Source: Mycobacterium sp. 852002-51057_SCH5723018 (lineage in GTDB: Bacteria; Actinomycetota; Actinomycetes; Mycobacteriales; Mycobacteriaceae). Taken from it: a stretch of 64,000 nt of DNA. The notes below the pieces were generated by a model that was not told where the DNA came from, ran no database searches, and saw only the letters and a list, made by a program, of their open reading frames with translations. A program made the position numbers and the translations under genes. This document shows, piece by piece, positions 54,456-62,950 of the stretch (position 1 is the first letter of the stretch; every line of letters begins with the position of its first letter). The DNA is taken from the NCBI RefSeq assembly GCF_001667035.1, contig NZ_LZIR01000023.1:1-64000 (forward strand). Direction: 5' to 3'.

Positions 54456-56752
54456 TGCACCCCGACTTTGTCGAAATCGCCGAGTCGACTGCGGCCACCA
54501 CGCACGCGGGCGCGACGCATCGGATGCTCGGTGATCTGGTGGCACCTCGCACCGCAAGGCCCGCCGGTTCTGATGATGGCGAATCACGTTTAGCCGCTGC
54601 CCTTTATCACCACTCCTACATTCGGCCCCCCGCTGGCGGTGCAGGCGCAGACGATCTCATCAGCGAACGCGACTTCGTCGCCGCGCTCACGCGGGCCAAT
54701 CACACCCCGCGGACGTGGGTACCCGGATGGGTGATCACCGGCACGGTCGACCAGCGGATCGCCGTGAGCCGCAACGGCGTAGCGTTGTTCGCCCGCGCAG
54801 AGGAAGTGCGTCCGGCGGTCGCCGCCGGCCCCAACTGTGAAGTGCTGTTGCCCACCGAACGGCGAGGGATATCGGCGGGCTTCTACCAATTTGTCGGCGA
54901 GTCCGCGCCGGCAGGCGCCGATGATGTAGCGCGTGCCCGCCTCTACTGGCACCTCACCGCGGCAGCGGGTCCTCAGTTCGTCGCTGCGGTCTCGCGCGTG
55001 CTCAACTCATCCGAAATCCCCTTCCAGGCCAAGGTGATTGACCGTCCTGGGGGATACCGTCGTGCCGACGCGGGGGTGCTGTATCTGGCGGTGACGGATC
55101 TGAGCAGAGCGCAAGACGCGATCGCTGACATCTACGCTGAACTCGCAGCGGGGCTGCGCGAAAGCGTGCCGATGTGGACCAGAAAGCTAGCGCCAGGCCT
55201 GTCAATCGCTTGTGATCCCGGAGACGGCACCAGCTTCGGGCAGGCCATATGCACCATAATCGCGCACGCCCTGGCGGCCCATCATCGTGACCGCCCCCGG
55301 GCAGCCGAAATCTGCTCGAATGCAATGCGTTTGGACGCGATCGGCGCGGTGCTGACCGCCCGACAAATTGATGTACAGCGGCCCTACCTGTATCGGGCGA
55401 CCGGGGCAGTCGCTGAGGCGATCTGCCACTTCGACCCGCTGGCGGCGCGCCTTGAGAGTCGGCCACCACCGCCGCCGGTTTCGATGTCAGGAGGCGACCG
55501 CGATCGAGCGGTGATCCAGGGCGCGGCCATCGACGTGGGGGAGACGTTGCTGCAACGAGCGGTCTTTAACCCCACTGGCACACTGTGCAATTGGGTCTGC
55601 CGAGTGCCGCTGGTCCCCGGCGACCCAGAGTTCGGCCACGGGGTCCGCGCGGCGGCGATGGGATCGGCGCTCTACGACGGTCTCAGCGGTGTCGCAGTGT
55701 TTTTGTCGGAGCTGTCCTTAGCAACCGGAGACGATCGGTTCGGGCGGGCCGCCTGTGCGGCGATGCGCTGCGCACTGAGGCAGCTGAGTTTTCCCGCGGC
55801 GCGCCGTCGCCCCGACGGGTTTGGTCTGTACTCCGGAGCGGCCGGGGTGCTGTTCGCCGCCGAGCGACTGCGGCGCGACATCGGCTTCGAAGACGACGAC
55901 ATGGTGCTCGACCAGTTCCTGCGCGCCGTGAATGCCTACAACCTAGAAAATGACCACGACCTGATCTCGGGACGGGCCGGGCTCATCATGGCGCTGTTGG
56001 GATTATCAGCAGATCGCCGTTCACCCGAATGTGAGCGGCTCGCGACCGCCCTGGGCGCCGAGCTGGCTTGCTATGTTGACGAAGCTATCGGTCAAACGGA
56101 ATGCCCGGCAGCCGATCTGGGCCCGATCTCGGGGATCTCGCACGGCGCGGCTGGGATGGGACTTGCTCTGGCGGCGCTGCACGCGCGCAGCGGCGACCCG
56201 TGTTTTCTATCGGCGGCCCGCGCGGCGTTCACCTACGAGTATTCGCTGTTCGACGAGGCCGAACAGAACTGGCCGGACCTGCGCTCGGCGCCGGCTGCTC
56301 CGGACGTGCACAGCGGTCGGCAGTTCCTCATCACCTGGTGTTACGGAGCGCCCGGCCTCGCGCTGGCGTTAGGGGCCACCAGCCGCCTCGATACCGTGCG
56401 AGAGGCTTGGTACCTGAATCAAGCGAGGGTGGCACTCGAGTCGACCGCTGCATCGCTGCCGGGCCCGGATTCGGTGAGCGCCTGCGACGCCAGCCTGTGC
56501 CATGGGGTGGCCGGTCTGATCGATGTGTTGCTGTACGGCGCGACCGAACTGGCGATGCCCGAGTACCGATCAGTGGCTATGACAGCCGGCGCGAGGTTGG
56601 CGCGTGGGTGGCTGGACAACCGCGTCCTCACCTACGGCGCCTCGTCCGGCGGTCCGAATTACTCACTGATGCTGGGCCTTTCCGGTATTGGCATGGCCTG
56701 GCTGCGGTTGGCGGATCCCGGAGTCAAGAGCCCGCTGCTTCCGTTGCCTTGA
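54455..56752 (+). CDS. HopA1-like lyase fused to LanC-like cyclase
   Basis: 765 residues from ATG 54455 (GTG one codon earlier possible). Residues about 60-330 match the T3SS-effector HopA1 family: YQFVGE, LYWHLTAAAGPQFVAAVSRVLNSSEIPFQAK, VPMWTRKLAPGLSIACDPGDGTSFGQ. In class V lanthipeptide biosynthesis this family is the phospho-Ser/Thr lyase. Residues about 400-765 are LanC-like: repeated helical hairpins with GLSGVAVFL, YSGAAGVLFA, GISHGAAGM (His563), WCYGAPG (Cys629), LCHGVAGL (Cys682-His683) and GLSGIGMAWL. Cys629, Cys682 and His683 are the expected zinc ligands and His563 the expected active-site His. No kinase domain is fused; that function is in the preceding gene. Confidence 0.83.
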   Translation: MHPDFVEIAESTAATTHAGATHRMLGDLVAPRTARPAGSDDGESRLAAALYHHSYIRPPAGGAGADDLISERDFVAALTRANHTPRTWVPGWVITGTVDQRIAVSRNGVALFARAEEVRPAVAAGPNCEVLLPTERRGISAGFYQFVGESAPAGADDVARARLYWHLTAAAGPQFVAAVSRVLNSSEIPFQAKVIDRPGGYRRADAGVLYLAVTDLSRAQDAIADIYAELAAGLRESVPMWTRKLAPGLSIACDPGDGTSFGQAICTIIAHALAAHHRDRPRAAEICSNAMRLDAIGAVLTARQIDVQRPYLYRATGAVAEAICHFDPLAARLESRPPPPPVSMSGGDRDRAVIQGAAIDVGETLLQRAVFNPTGTLCNWVCRVPLVPGDPEFGHGVRAAAMGSALYDGLSGVAVFLSELSLATGDDRFGRAACAAMRCALRQLSFPAARRRPDGFGLYSGAAGVLFAAERLRRDIGFEDDDMVLDQFLRAVNAYNLENDHDLISGRAGLIMALLGLSADRRSPECERLATALGAELACYVDEAIGQTECPAADLGPISGISHGAAGMGLALAALHARSGDPCFLSAARAAFTYEYSLFDEAEQNWPDLRSAPAAPDVHSGRQFLITWCYGAPGLALALGATSRLDTVREAWYLNQARVALESTAASLPGPDSVSACDASLCHGVAGLIDVLLYGATELAMPEYRSVAMTAGARLARGWLDNRVLTYGASSGGPNYSLMLGLSGIGMAWLRLADPGVKSPLLPLP

Positions 56753-56826
56753 CCGGCCAGCGTGCGCTCGACCCATTTCTATGACGACCTCGTGCAGGCA
56801 GGGATCGCGGACTCGCCGCACGGCGG

Positions 56827-57189
56827 TCAAGTGACTGCGTCGGCTCGACGCCATGCGAGCAACAACGTCAGCGCCGCAACAATCGCCAGCAGCGGATGCA
56901 CGATCCCGTCCCGCATGTCGACCGGAACAATCCCGAACAGGTCGTCGCCGTGAAACGCGTCCAGCCCAGTCGCCACCGCATACACCACCCCGACCACCGC
57001 GACGGACGGCCACGCCGCACGCGGCCGCGCGACACCGATCAGCATCAGAGCCGCCAGCACCAACTGCCAAATTGCCCGCCATCCGTTGCCCGGCAGTTCG
57101 AAATTCGCGCCGACCGCCAATGTCGACGCCGCCCGCACCGCCAGAAACAACCCGACGACGACGCAATACCACTGCGACGCACGAACCAC
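56827..57189 (-). CDS. Small four-helix membrane protein, copy 1 of a pair
   Basis: 120 residues from GTG 57189. Four hydrophobic helices are present: WYCVVVGLFLAVRA, AIWQLVLAALMLIGVA, WPSVAVVGVVYAVATGL and IVHPLLAIVAALTLLLAW. The C-terminal DMRDGIVHPLL motif is preserved in the second copy at 60370-60732, which has the same length and about three-quarters identity by eye. The pair flanks the phospholipase C-like and histidine phosphatase genes. The function is unknown; the size and layout resemble small DUF4383/DUF4345-like actinobacterial membrane proteins. Confidence 0.75.
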   Translation of the reverse strand: MVRASQWYCVVVGLFLAVRAASTLAVGANFELPGNGWRAIWQLVLAALMLIGVARPRAAWPSVAVVGVVYAVATGLDAFHGDDLFGIVPVDMRDGIVHPLLAIVAALTLLLAWRRADAVT

Positions 57190-57856
57190 GCCAACCCAAC
57201 CTGCACGAACCCGACGCTACCGCTTGAGCGAGACAACGAGCGGCCCCCACTGTGCCGCCATCGGCGCTTTGCAGCCCCACCATCAGAGCGAGCAGCACGA
57301 TCGCTTCAACCGCTGGGGATCCGTTACACGGGCTAAAGCCATTACGTGGGAGAGCTTTTCGCTTGCTAAGGCTCGGGGTCCCACTCTATTATCAGCAGCC
57401 TTCGCACGGGGCTTTGTCGCAACAGAGATTGATGGTCGCGGCGACCACGCTACGCCCGCGCCTGCACGTCCGAATGAAGTTCCCGTATCCGTGGCCGCCG
57501 CATCTTCGAGGTCGCCCACCGCGGAGGCGTACTCAACGGGAGCCGGCACGACCTCAAAATGCCGGGGACATTGTGTTCGGCTCCGTTGCCTGCGCGAGTC
57601 ACACTGCCTAAGCCAGACGTTAAGACTCAATTTCAACGTGGGACGTCATCGGTCGGCGGCGAATTCACGCCGACCGCTATCTGTCACGCCGACACGCGAG
57701 ATCGCGGACACCGGCGGGGCGGCCACACCGAAATCCCCTCGCCTCAGCTCTCACGCACTGAGATACACGTGCACCTCCCGGCGCATCGTATGGCCGCGGA
57801 CATCGTTGCGACACAATTGGAATCGTCCTTGCGTGAGGTGATGCTGCTAGGGTTGG
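57190..57856. other. 667-base gap without recognised genes
   Basis: I find no protein-like frame with start, RBS and plausible composition on either strand; long open frames here are of the kind expected from high GC. The patch near 57410 (GGCTTTGTCGCAACAGAG) is reminiscent of transposon remnants but no inverted repeats or transposase residues were found. It may be a decayed region between the first membrane-protein copy and the phospholipase gene. Confidence 0.4.
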
Positions 57857-59335
57857 TCAGGTGTTGGTGAGCGGTTTTCCCGCAGCTTCCCACGCCTGCA
57901 GCCGGTCCTGAATGAAGGCATATTGTTTGGCCGCGGTGGGCAGAGCGGCGACGGTCTGCTCCGGGTTCTCGATCGGTTGGGACGGTACGGGCAGCTTGGC
58001 TGCGGCGATGGCCTTGGCTTCGAGGAACGAACTGGGCGCCTCACCGATCGGAGCGGACCCGGCCTGCAGCACTGGATCGGCCGCCGTCGGCGGAGTGACG
58101 CCCTTCAATGGGTCGTCGCCGCGAGGCTCGGCCAGGGTGAGCACGGGCCCCAGGTGCGGCGCGATGGCGTCCCGCTCGCCGAGCGGGCCGAGCTTGAAGC
58201 GGGCTCGCAGGGTCGCAATGATCGACGTGTGGTCGTAAGGCTGGCCGTCGGCGGGGGCCCGGAAGACGGTTTCGGCAGGAATCAGGGGGGAGACGATGAC
58301 CGCCGGTACCCGCACTCCGAAGCGGGTGAAGTCGAAGAAGTCCGGTCCCCTGGTGATGTCGTCGGGTGGGGTGGCCCCCGTTTCGGGGGGCACGTGGTCG
58401 TAGTTTCCTCCGTGCTCGTCGTAGGTGATGATGAGCAAGCTCTTCTCCCAGACGGCCTGGTTGCTGCGCAGTGCCGTGTAGACGTCGTAGATGAGTTTCT
58501 CGCCCACGGCCAGATTTGAGACCGGATGCTGGTCGTTCTCTAGCTGAAAGTTGTGTTTGTCGTGATAGTGGGCCCATTCCGGCTCGATGTAGCTGAAGGC
58601 TGCTAATTGTCCGCTGGCGGCGTCGCTCTGGAACTTGTCGAACCCTGACTCCACCTTGCAGCCGGGACCGGGCTGGACGGTATCGGGATAGTCGTTGGCC
58701 GTCAGGGGCCGCTTGGAGTAGCCGTAGATCGTCCAGGTCAGGCGGGCCTCGGCGAGCTTTCCGAACACCGAGGGCGTGTTGAACGCAGGTGTGTCGCGGG
58801 CCGAGTTGTCGATGTAGCCCAGCGACGTGCCGGCAACGGCGAAGGCCCGATTGGGGAAGGTCTGCGTCGGAACCGATGCGAACCAGCGGTCACAAACGGC
58901 AAAGCCCTTGGCCAACCCGCAGAGCACGGGCAGCGTCTCGGGCGAGTACATGCCCATGACGGACGAAGGTTTGGCACCGACGAGCTTGGGGTCGCGCGGA
59001 TGGGCGGGATGGGCGAGTTCGCGAGCGAAGCTGGTGACGAAGCCGTCGTTGGCCGCTCTCCCGTCGGCGGGCGCGGTGTCGGAACTAAACAGCTGTGCGT
59101 TGGTCGCCTTGAACCCTTCGGCGGGGTTCGCCAGCGGGTAGTAGTAGGCGTTTTCTTTGTTCGGTGCGACCGGATAGACGGACACGGCGGTGCCGGCAAG
59201 GTCGCGGTTAGATTCCGTGCCGTCCAGTCCATCAAAGTCACCGGATTTGGGGTAGAGGTATCCGAGCATGTGGTCGAACGAACGGTTCTCCAGCATGAGG
59301 AGGATTACGTGGTCGATCGACTGCAGTCCAGCCAT
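57857..59335 (-). CDS. Phospholipase C/acid phosphatase-family phosphoesterase
   Basis: 492 residues. The N-terminus goes straight into the catalytic start [21 protein letters not shown] with the ENRSFDH metal/nucleophile motif, and near the middle has [15 protein letters not shown], the DEHGG metal site. The family includes mycobacterial PlcA-D and acid phosphatase AcpA-like enzymes. Unlike PlcA-D there is no Tat signal peptide, so this copy is either cytoplasmic or mis-started; ATG at 59335 is the first residue before the motif. It cleaves phosphoester bonds; the lipid substrate is not assured. The secreted phosphatase gene lies 40 bases upstream on the same strand. Confidence 0.88.
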   Translation of the reverse strand: MAGLQSIDHVILLMLENRSFDHMLGYLYPKSGDFDGLDGTESNRDLAGTAVSVYPVAPNKENAYYYPLANPAEGFKATNAQLFSSDTAPADGRAANDGFVTSFARELAHPAHPRDPKLVGAKPSSVMGMYSPETLPVLCGLAKGFAVCDRWFASVPTQTFPNRAFAVAGTSLGYIDNSARDTPAFNTPSVFGKLAEARLTWTIYGYSKRPLTANDYPDTVQPGPGCKVESGFDKFQSDAASGQLAAFSYIEPEWAHYHDKHNFQLENDQHPVSNLAVGEKLIYDVYTALRSNQAVWEKSLLIITYDEHGGNYDHVPPETGATPPDDITRGPDFFDFTRFGVRVPAVIVSPLIPAETVFRAPADGQPYDHTSIIATLRARFKLGPLGERDAIAPHLGPVLTLAEPRGDDPLKGVTPPTAADPVLQAGSAPIGEAPSSFLEAKAIAAAKLPVPSQPIENPEQTVAALPTAAKQYAFIQDRLQAWEAAGKPLTNT

Positions 59336-59375
59336 CAGTGCGCCTTTCGTCCCGTTGATTCTCAGTTGCTCGCAG

Positions 59376-60107
59376 TTACGCAGGGATTGGTGTCCCGTTC
59401 CAATCGACTAGGGTCCACCCGTCCGTGGGGTTTCCGGTCAGCACCACGTGCGCGGTGTTGGGTAGCGGATTGTCGGCGAGGTGCGGGTCGGCGTTCTTGG
59501 CGGTCATCAGGACCCAGAACGTGATGGCTTCGCCGTGGGTGAACACGACCGGGTTGGTTTTGCCGCTGTCGTAGATGGCTTTGACCGCGTCGTTGAACCG
59601 CGACTCGAATTCGTTGCCGGTGATCGATCCTGGGATGCGCGCGGCCCGATCGCCGTGCAGCCACACCCCCGGCGCGGGGTAGCGCGGCGCCGTGGCCTGG
59701 TTCTGTCCTTCGTTGGTGCCAGCTTCGATTTCTCGCAGTCCGGGCAGCACGGTGACGGGCTCGCCAAGTGCTTGGGCAAGTGGTGCGGCCGTTTGTTGGG
59801 TTCGGATCATCGTTGACGCGTAGATCCCGTCATACCTGTTGGGGCTGAGTTGATTTGCCACAGCAATGGCCTGTGCATCGCCGATTGCGGTGACGTCGGG
59901 GCCGGGAACGGAGGTGTCGATGACACCGGTGGCGTTGGCGGTGGATTCCCCATGGCGTATGAGAGTCAAGATGATGGTGTGGTGGTTGGTGGCGTGCGCA
60001 ATCGGTGACGGGCCGAGCGGCGAGATGATCACCATAACCGCCGCGAGCGGGATGCCAACGCGAACCACAACATGGCTCGCTTTGTAGTTCCTCGCAACAA
60101 CCGGCAT
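59376..60107 (-). CDS. Secreted histidine-phosphatase family protein
   Basis: 243 residues from ATG 60107, chosen because GGAGAG lies 5 bases upstream; an ATG 21 bases earlier is in frame. A signal peptide (VVRVGIPLAAVMVIISPLG, cleavage near AHA) precedes the catalytic TLIRHGESTAN (RHG motif); the second His is in VVFTHGEAITFW, and the region between carries GIYASTMIRTQQTAAPLAQAL. These are branch-1 phosphoglycerate-mutase-like phosphatases. It acts outside the cytoplasm, possibly on sugar or lipid phosphates released by the neighbouring phospholipase C-like enzyme (inference). Confidence 0.88.
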   Translation of the reverse strand: MPVVARNYKASHVVVRVGIPLAAVMVIISPLGPSPIAHATNHHTIILTLIRHGESTANATGVIDTSVPGPDVTAIGDAQAIAVANQLSPNRYDGIYASTMIRTQQTAAPLAQALGEPVTVLPGLREIEAGTNEGQNQATAPRYPAPGVWLHGDRAARIPGSITGNEFESRFNDAVKAIYDSGKTNPVVFTHGEAITFWVLMTAKNADPHLADNPLPNTAHVVLTGNPTDGWTLVDWNGTPIPA

Positions 60108-60369
60108 GCCACTCTCTCCGCTGGCCATGATGTCACAGCGACATCGACCAATCGCCCAAAGCGCCGCGACGACTGCTGTTGGCCTGCAGGCGATTATCCG
60201 ACCTGGAAAAGACAGTCGCGCATCACATTTTGTCGAACAATAGGCGAACACCGTCCCCGTCAACTCACCGCTAACCGGCAGCACATCTCGTCCAGCCATG
60301 GCTCATCGAGCATCGAAGCCGTGCTGTCCCGGCGGTTGCGCCCCAAGAGTCCTGGTTCTCAAAACTCGA

Positions 60370-60732
60370 TCAACTGACTGCGTCGGCTCGACGCCAGGCG
60401 AGCAACAAGCTCGCGGCCGCCAGAATCGCCAGCAGCGGGTGCACGATCCGGTCGCGCATGTCGACCGGCACCACCCCAAGCAGGTCGGCGCCGTGGAACG
60501 CCTCCAGCCCAGTCGCCACCGCGTACACCGCTCCGACCGTCGCGGCGGCCGGCCACGCCGCACGCGGCTCCGCGGCACCGATCATCAGCAGCACCACCAA
60601 CGTCAACTGCCAAACCGCCCGCCACCCGTCACCGGGCAGTCCGAAATTTCCACCGGCCGCCAATGTCGACACGGCCCGCACCGCCAGAAACATCCCGACC
60701 ACGACGCAATACCAGCGCGGCGCACGAACCAC
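60370..60732 (-). CDS. Small four-helix membrane protein, copy 2 of a pair
   Basis: 120 residues from GTG 60732, matching the start of the first copy (57189); an ATG 21 bases upstream is also in frame and GGAGG lies between them. The sequence (WYCVVVGMFLAVRAVSTLAAG, then AVYAVATGLEAFHG, VPVDMRDRIVHPLLAIL) is collinear with the copy at 56827. It is divergent from the TetR gene at 60795, whose operators are 51 bases upstream, so it is a likely target of that regulator. Function unknown. Confidence 0.75.
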   Translation of the reverse strand: MVRAPRWYCVVVGMFLAVRAVSTLAAGGNFGLPGDGWRAVWQLTLVVLLMIGAAEPRAAWPAAATVGAVYAVATGLEAFHGADLLGVVPVDMRDRIVHPLLAILAAASLLLAWRRADAVS

Positions 60733-60782
60733 GCGAACCCAACCTCCATGCATCCGACACTCCCGCATTTGCGACCGCAACC

Positions 60783-60836
60783 GTTACTGCCACCATGGCA
60801 GTAACAATCGGTGACTATACTGCCACCGTGGCAGTA
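60783..60836. promoter_or_regulatory. Two tandem palindromic TetR operators overlapping the start codons
   Basis: Site 1 (60783-60805): arms GTTACTGCCA and TGGCAGTAAC, perfectly inverted around CCA. Site 2 (60818-60836): arms TACTGCCA and TGGCAGTA, perfectly inverted around CCG. Their centres are 33 bases apart, three helical turns, so dimers would sit on one face. The TetR start ATG (60795) and its alternative GTG (60828) are at the middle of site 1 and site 2. Repression of both the TetR gene and the divergent membrane-protein gene is expected. Confidence 0.75.
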
Positions 60837-61505
60837 ACGGAAGGTGTTGTCGGCCCAGCCCATCCTCCGACACCGCGACGGCGCCGCGCGCCCGCCGACG
60901 CGCACCGCGAAATCATCGACGCCGCAAAGGAATTGCTCGAGCACCACCCCGCGCACGCGGTGTCGGTCGCCGCCGTCATGGCTCGCACGACGCTGTCACG
61001 AAAATCGTTCTACGTCTACTTCCGCGACCGAAGCGAACTTCTGGAGGCCCTGGTGCGACCGTTGCGCGCCGACGCCGATGCCGCGCTGCAGCGATGGCGC
61101 ACTGCTGACGATCCCGTCGCTGCCGGGCGGAAAGCCTTGTCCAGCGCAGCGCGCACCTACCGGCGCCACAGCGCGATCCTGCGGGCGGTTTTCTGGTCGT
61201 CGGAGGACGACCCCGACATCGAGGCGGCACGGGCCGGACTGATCGATCCAGTGGTCGCAGTCGCAGAGACCATCATCGACCGCTTGGCGCCCGATCTTCC
61301 CGACCCGCACGAGACGGCCCTCGCCCTGGTCACCATGAACATCCACCGGATGCTCACCCTCACACCGGAAAGCAGCGACGCCGACCTCGACACACTCGTC
61401 ACCACACTGGCGACCATCTGGGAACGGACCATCAACACGGCAGCCGATGCAAAGAAGCCGCCACTGCGCCGAGATGAGTCACGACGCCGATCGCGCAGTG
61501 GCTGA
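60795..61505 (+). CDS. TetR-family transcriptional regulator, self-operating
   Basis: 236 residues from ATG 60795, or 225 from GTG 60828; both starts are inside operator palindromes, and the N-termini MAVT and VAVT are repeats of each other. The HTH is HAVSVAAVMARTTLSRKSFYVYFRDRSELLEALV. The C-terminal domain is a helical ligand-binding type with WSSEDDPDIEAARAGLI. GGTGAC-rich bases lack a strong RBS, so the mRNA may be leaderless. It is divergent from the second small membrane protein. Confidence 0.87.
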   Translation: MAVTIGDYTATVAVTEGVVGPAHPPTPRRRRAPADAHREIIDAAKELLEHHPAHAVSVAAVMARTTLSRKSFYVYFRDRSELLEALVRPLRADADAALQRWRTADDPVAAGRKALSSAARTYRRHSAILRAVFWSSEDDPDIEAARAGLIDPVVAVAETIIDRLAPDLPDPHETALALVTMNIHRMLTLTPESSDADLDTLVTTLATIWERTINTAADAKKPPLRRDESRRRSRSG

Positions 61506-61597
61506 ATCGTCGATCGCTCTGCGCACCTTGCCGAAGGCTGCGTCGTGTCTTTCGATCGAGACTAGGGCCGGAGCGCCGGCGGACATAGGCTGCGTGT

Positions 61598-62344
61598 GTG
61601 GGCCTGGTAGTCGAGGCGATGCACGAGATCGGTGTCACCCAGCTTTCGCGATGGATCTTCAATTGCTATGTCATCCACAACGACGGTGCCCTAGTTGTCG
61701 TCGATGCCGGGTTACCGTCTGCGGCAACGGATCTGACCCCAATCATAGACCGGCTCGGCGGACGCGTTGCGGCGATCGTGGCCACCCATGGACACAGCGA
61801 TCACCTTGGCGGTGCCGCCGGCCTTGCGGCGAAGTACGAAGCGCCCATCCACCTGCCGGCGGTGACGATGAAGTACTTAACGGGAGAGCGGCCCCGTACA
61901 CCGAGTGTGGCCCGTGTCGCCCGCATTTGGCCGACCCTGGTCGACCAGCCGATGGACCGCATCGGGGTGGGGGGACTGCTGACGGGCGCCCGGGCTGCTG
62001 GCTATGGAACTCCGGCGGGCATGCGTTGGCCGGGGCCAACGCCGGCCGGCACACTCACTGACGGTGAGCCATTGCCCGGTGCAGGCGAGTGGCAGATCGT
62101 CGCCACACCCGGCCACACCGACGACAGCATCGCGTTTTGGAATCCGGCAAGCCGCACACTGCTGTCGGGGGACGCCGTTTTGACCGCGCGCGGTTGCGCC
62201 TGGCATACACCGGAGACGGTTGACACGCCCGCCGCGCAACGCACCCGTGAGCGGCTGCAGAAGTTGCCGGTTGCCCACCTCCTGCCCGGCCACGGCCGGG
62301 CCGTGCACGCCGACACCACGGTCTGGGAGCGACAACGCCGGTAA
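61598..62344 (+). CDS. MBL-fold metallo-hydrolase
   Basis: 248 residues from GTG 61598; ATG 61619 (MHEIGVTQLS) is an alternative. The zinc motif HGHSDHLGG (HxHxDH) is preceded by VVDAGLP, and GHTDDSIAF supplies the third His region, LLSGDAVL the bridging Asp, and LLPGHGRAV the last His. All five metal ligands are present. The group includes glyoxalase II-like and lactonase-like hydrolases; the substrate is unknown. It is 60 bases before the phenolic acid decarboxylase gene and co-directional. Confidence 0.9.
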   Translation: MGLVVEAMHEIGVTQLSRWIFNCYVIHNDGALVVVDAGLPSAATDLTPIIDRLGGRVAAIVATHGHSDHLGGAAGLAAKYEAPIHLPAVTMKYLTGERPRTPSVARVARIWPTLVDQPMDRIGVGGLLTGARAAGYGTPAGMRWPGPTPAGTLTDGEPLPGAGEWQIVATPGHTDDSIAFWNPASRTLLSGDAVLTARGCAWHTPETVDTPAAQRTRERLQKLPVAHLLPGHGRAVHADTTVWERQRR

Positions 62345-62404
62345 GGTCTTTCGCGGCCTGATCGATCTCCTTTCTCGACCGCACAGTGAACGGAAACTTC
62401 CACC

Positions 62405-62923
62405 ATGACTAACGTCGACAATCCGGTTCCGCCGCAAGACTTGTCGGGCATCGTCGGGCACCGGTTCATCTACACCTACGCCAACGGGTGGCGCTACGAG
62501 ATGTATGTCAAGAACGACCGCACCATCGACTATCGGATCCATTCGGGTCATGTCGGTGGACGATGGGTCAAGGGCCAAGAAGTCGACCTGGTGCAGCTCG
62601 ACGATGACAGCTTCAAGATTTCGTGGACTGAGCCGACGGGCACGTCGGTGGCCGTCAACGTCATGCCCGGCAAGCGGCGCATACACGGCGTGATCTTCTT
62701 CCCACAGTGGATTCGCGAGCACGGTGAGCGCACGGTGTGCTTCCAGAACGATCACCTCGACGAGATGCGCGCCCACCGTGACGAGGGGCCGACCTATCCG
62801 ATCTACGTCGTGCCCGAATTCGCCTACATCACGCTGTTCGAACGCGTCGGCGCCGACGACGAGTCGGTGATCGATGTGGCGCCCGGCGAGCTTCCATCCG
62901 GATGGGCCGACCGCACGAACTGA
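62405..62923 (+). CDS. Phenolic acid decarboxylase
   Basis: 172 residues, the standard size for Pad[50 protein letters not shown] contains the conserved Tyr pair (YTYANGW, YEMYVKN) and the Arg of the active site, and [11 protein letters not shown] with its conserved Glu follows; IIFFPQWI-like FFPQWI is typical. The lipocalin-like beta barrel decarboxylates p-coumaric, caffeic and ferulic acids to vinylphenols without cofactor, for detoxification. Adjacent to a TetR gene, which may sense the acid. Uncommon in mycobacteria as far as I know, so perhaps acquired. Confidence 0.92.
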   Translation: MTNVDNPVPPQDLSGIVGHRFIYTYANGWRYEMYVKNDRTIDYRIHSGHVGGRWVKGQEVDLVQLDDDSFKISWTEPTGTSVAVNVMPGKRRIHGVIFFPQWIREHGERTVCFQNDHLDEMRAHRDEGPTYPIYVVPEFAYITLFERVGADDESVIDVAPGELPSGWADRTN

Positions 62924-62950
62924 CACTGCGCCGGCACAGGAGTGACCGGA

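Noticed and set aside
54455..56752. Class II (LanM) or class III/IV (LanKC/LanL) lanthipeptide synthetase
   Set aside because: There is no LanM dehydratase domain and no Ser/Thr-kinase domain in the same chain; the N-terminal half looks HopA1-like and the kinase is separate.
57190..57856. Insertion sequence remnant
   Set aside because: One patch recalls transposon ends, but there are no terminal repeats, target duplication or transposase residues.
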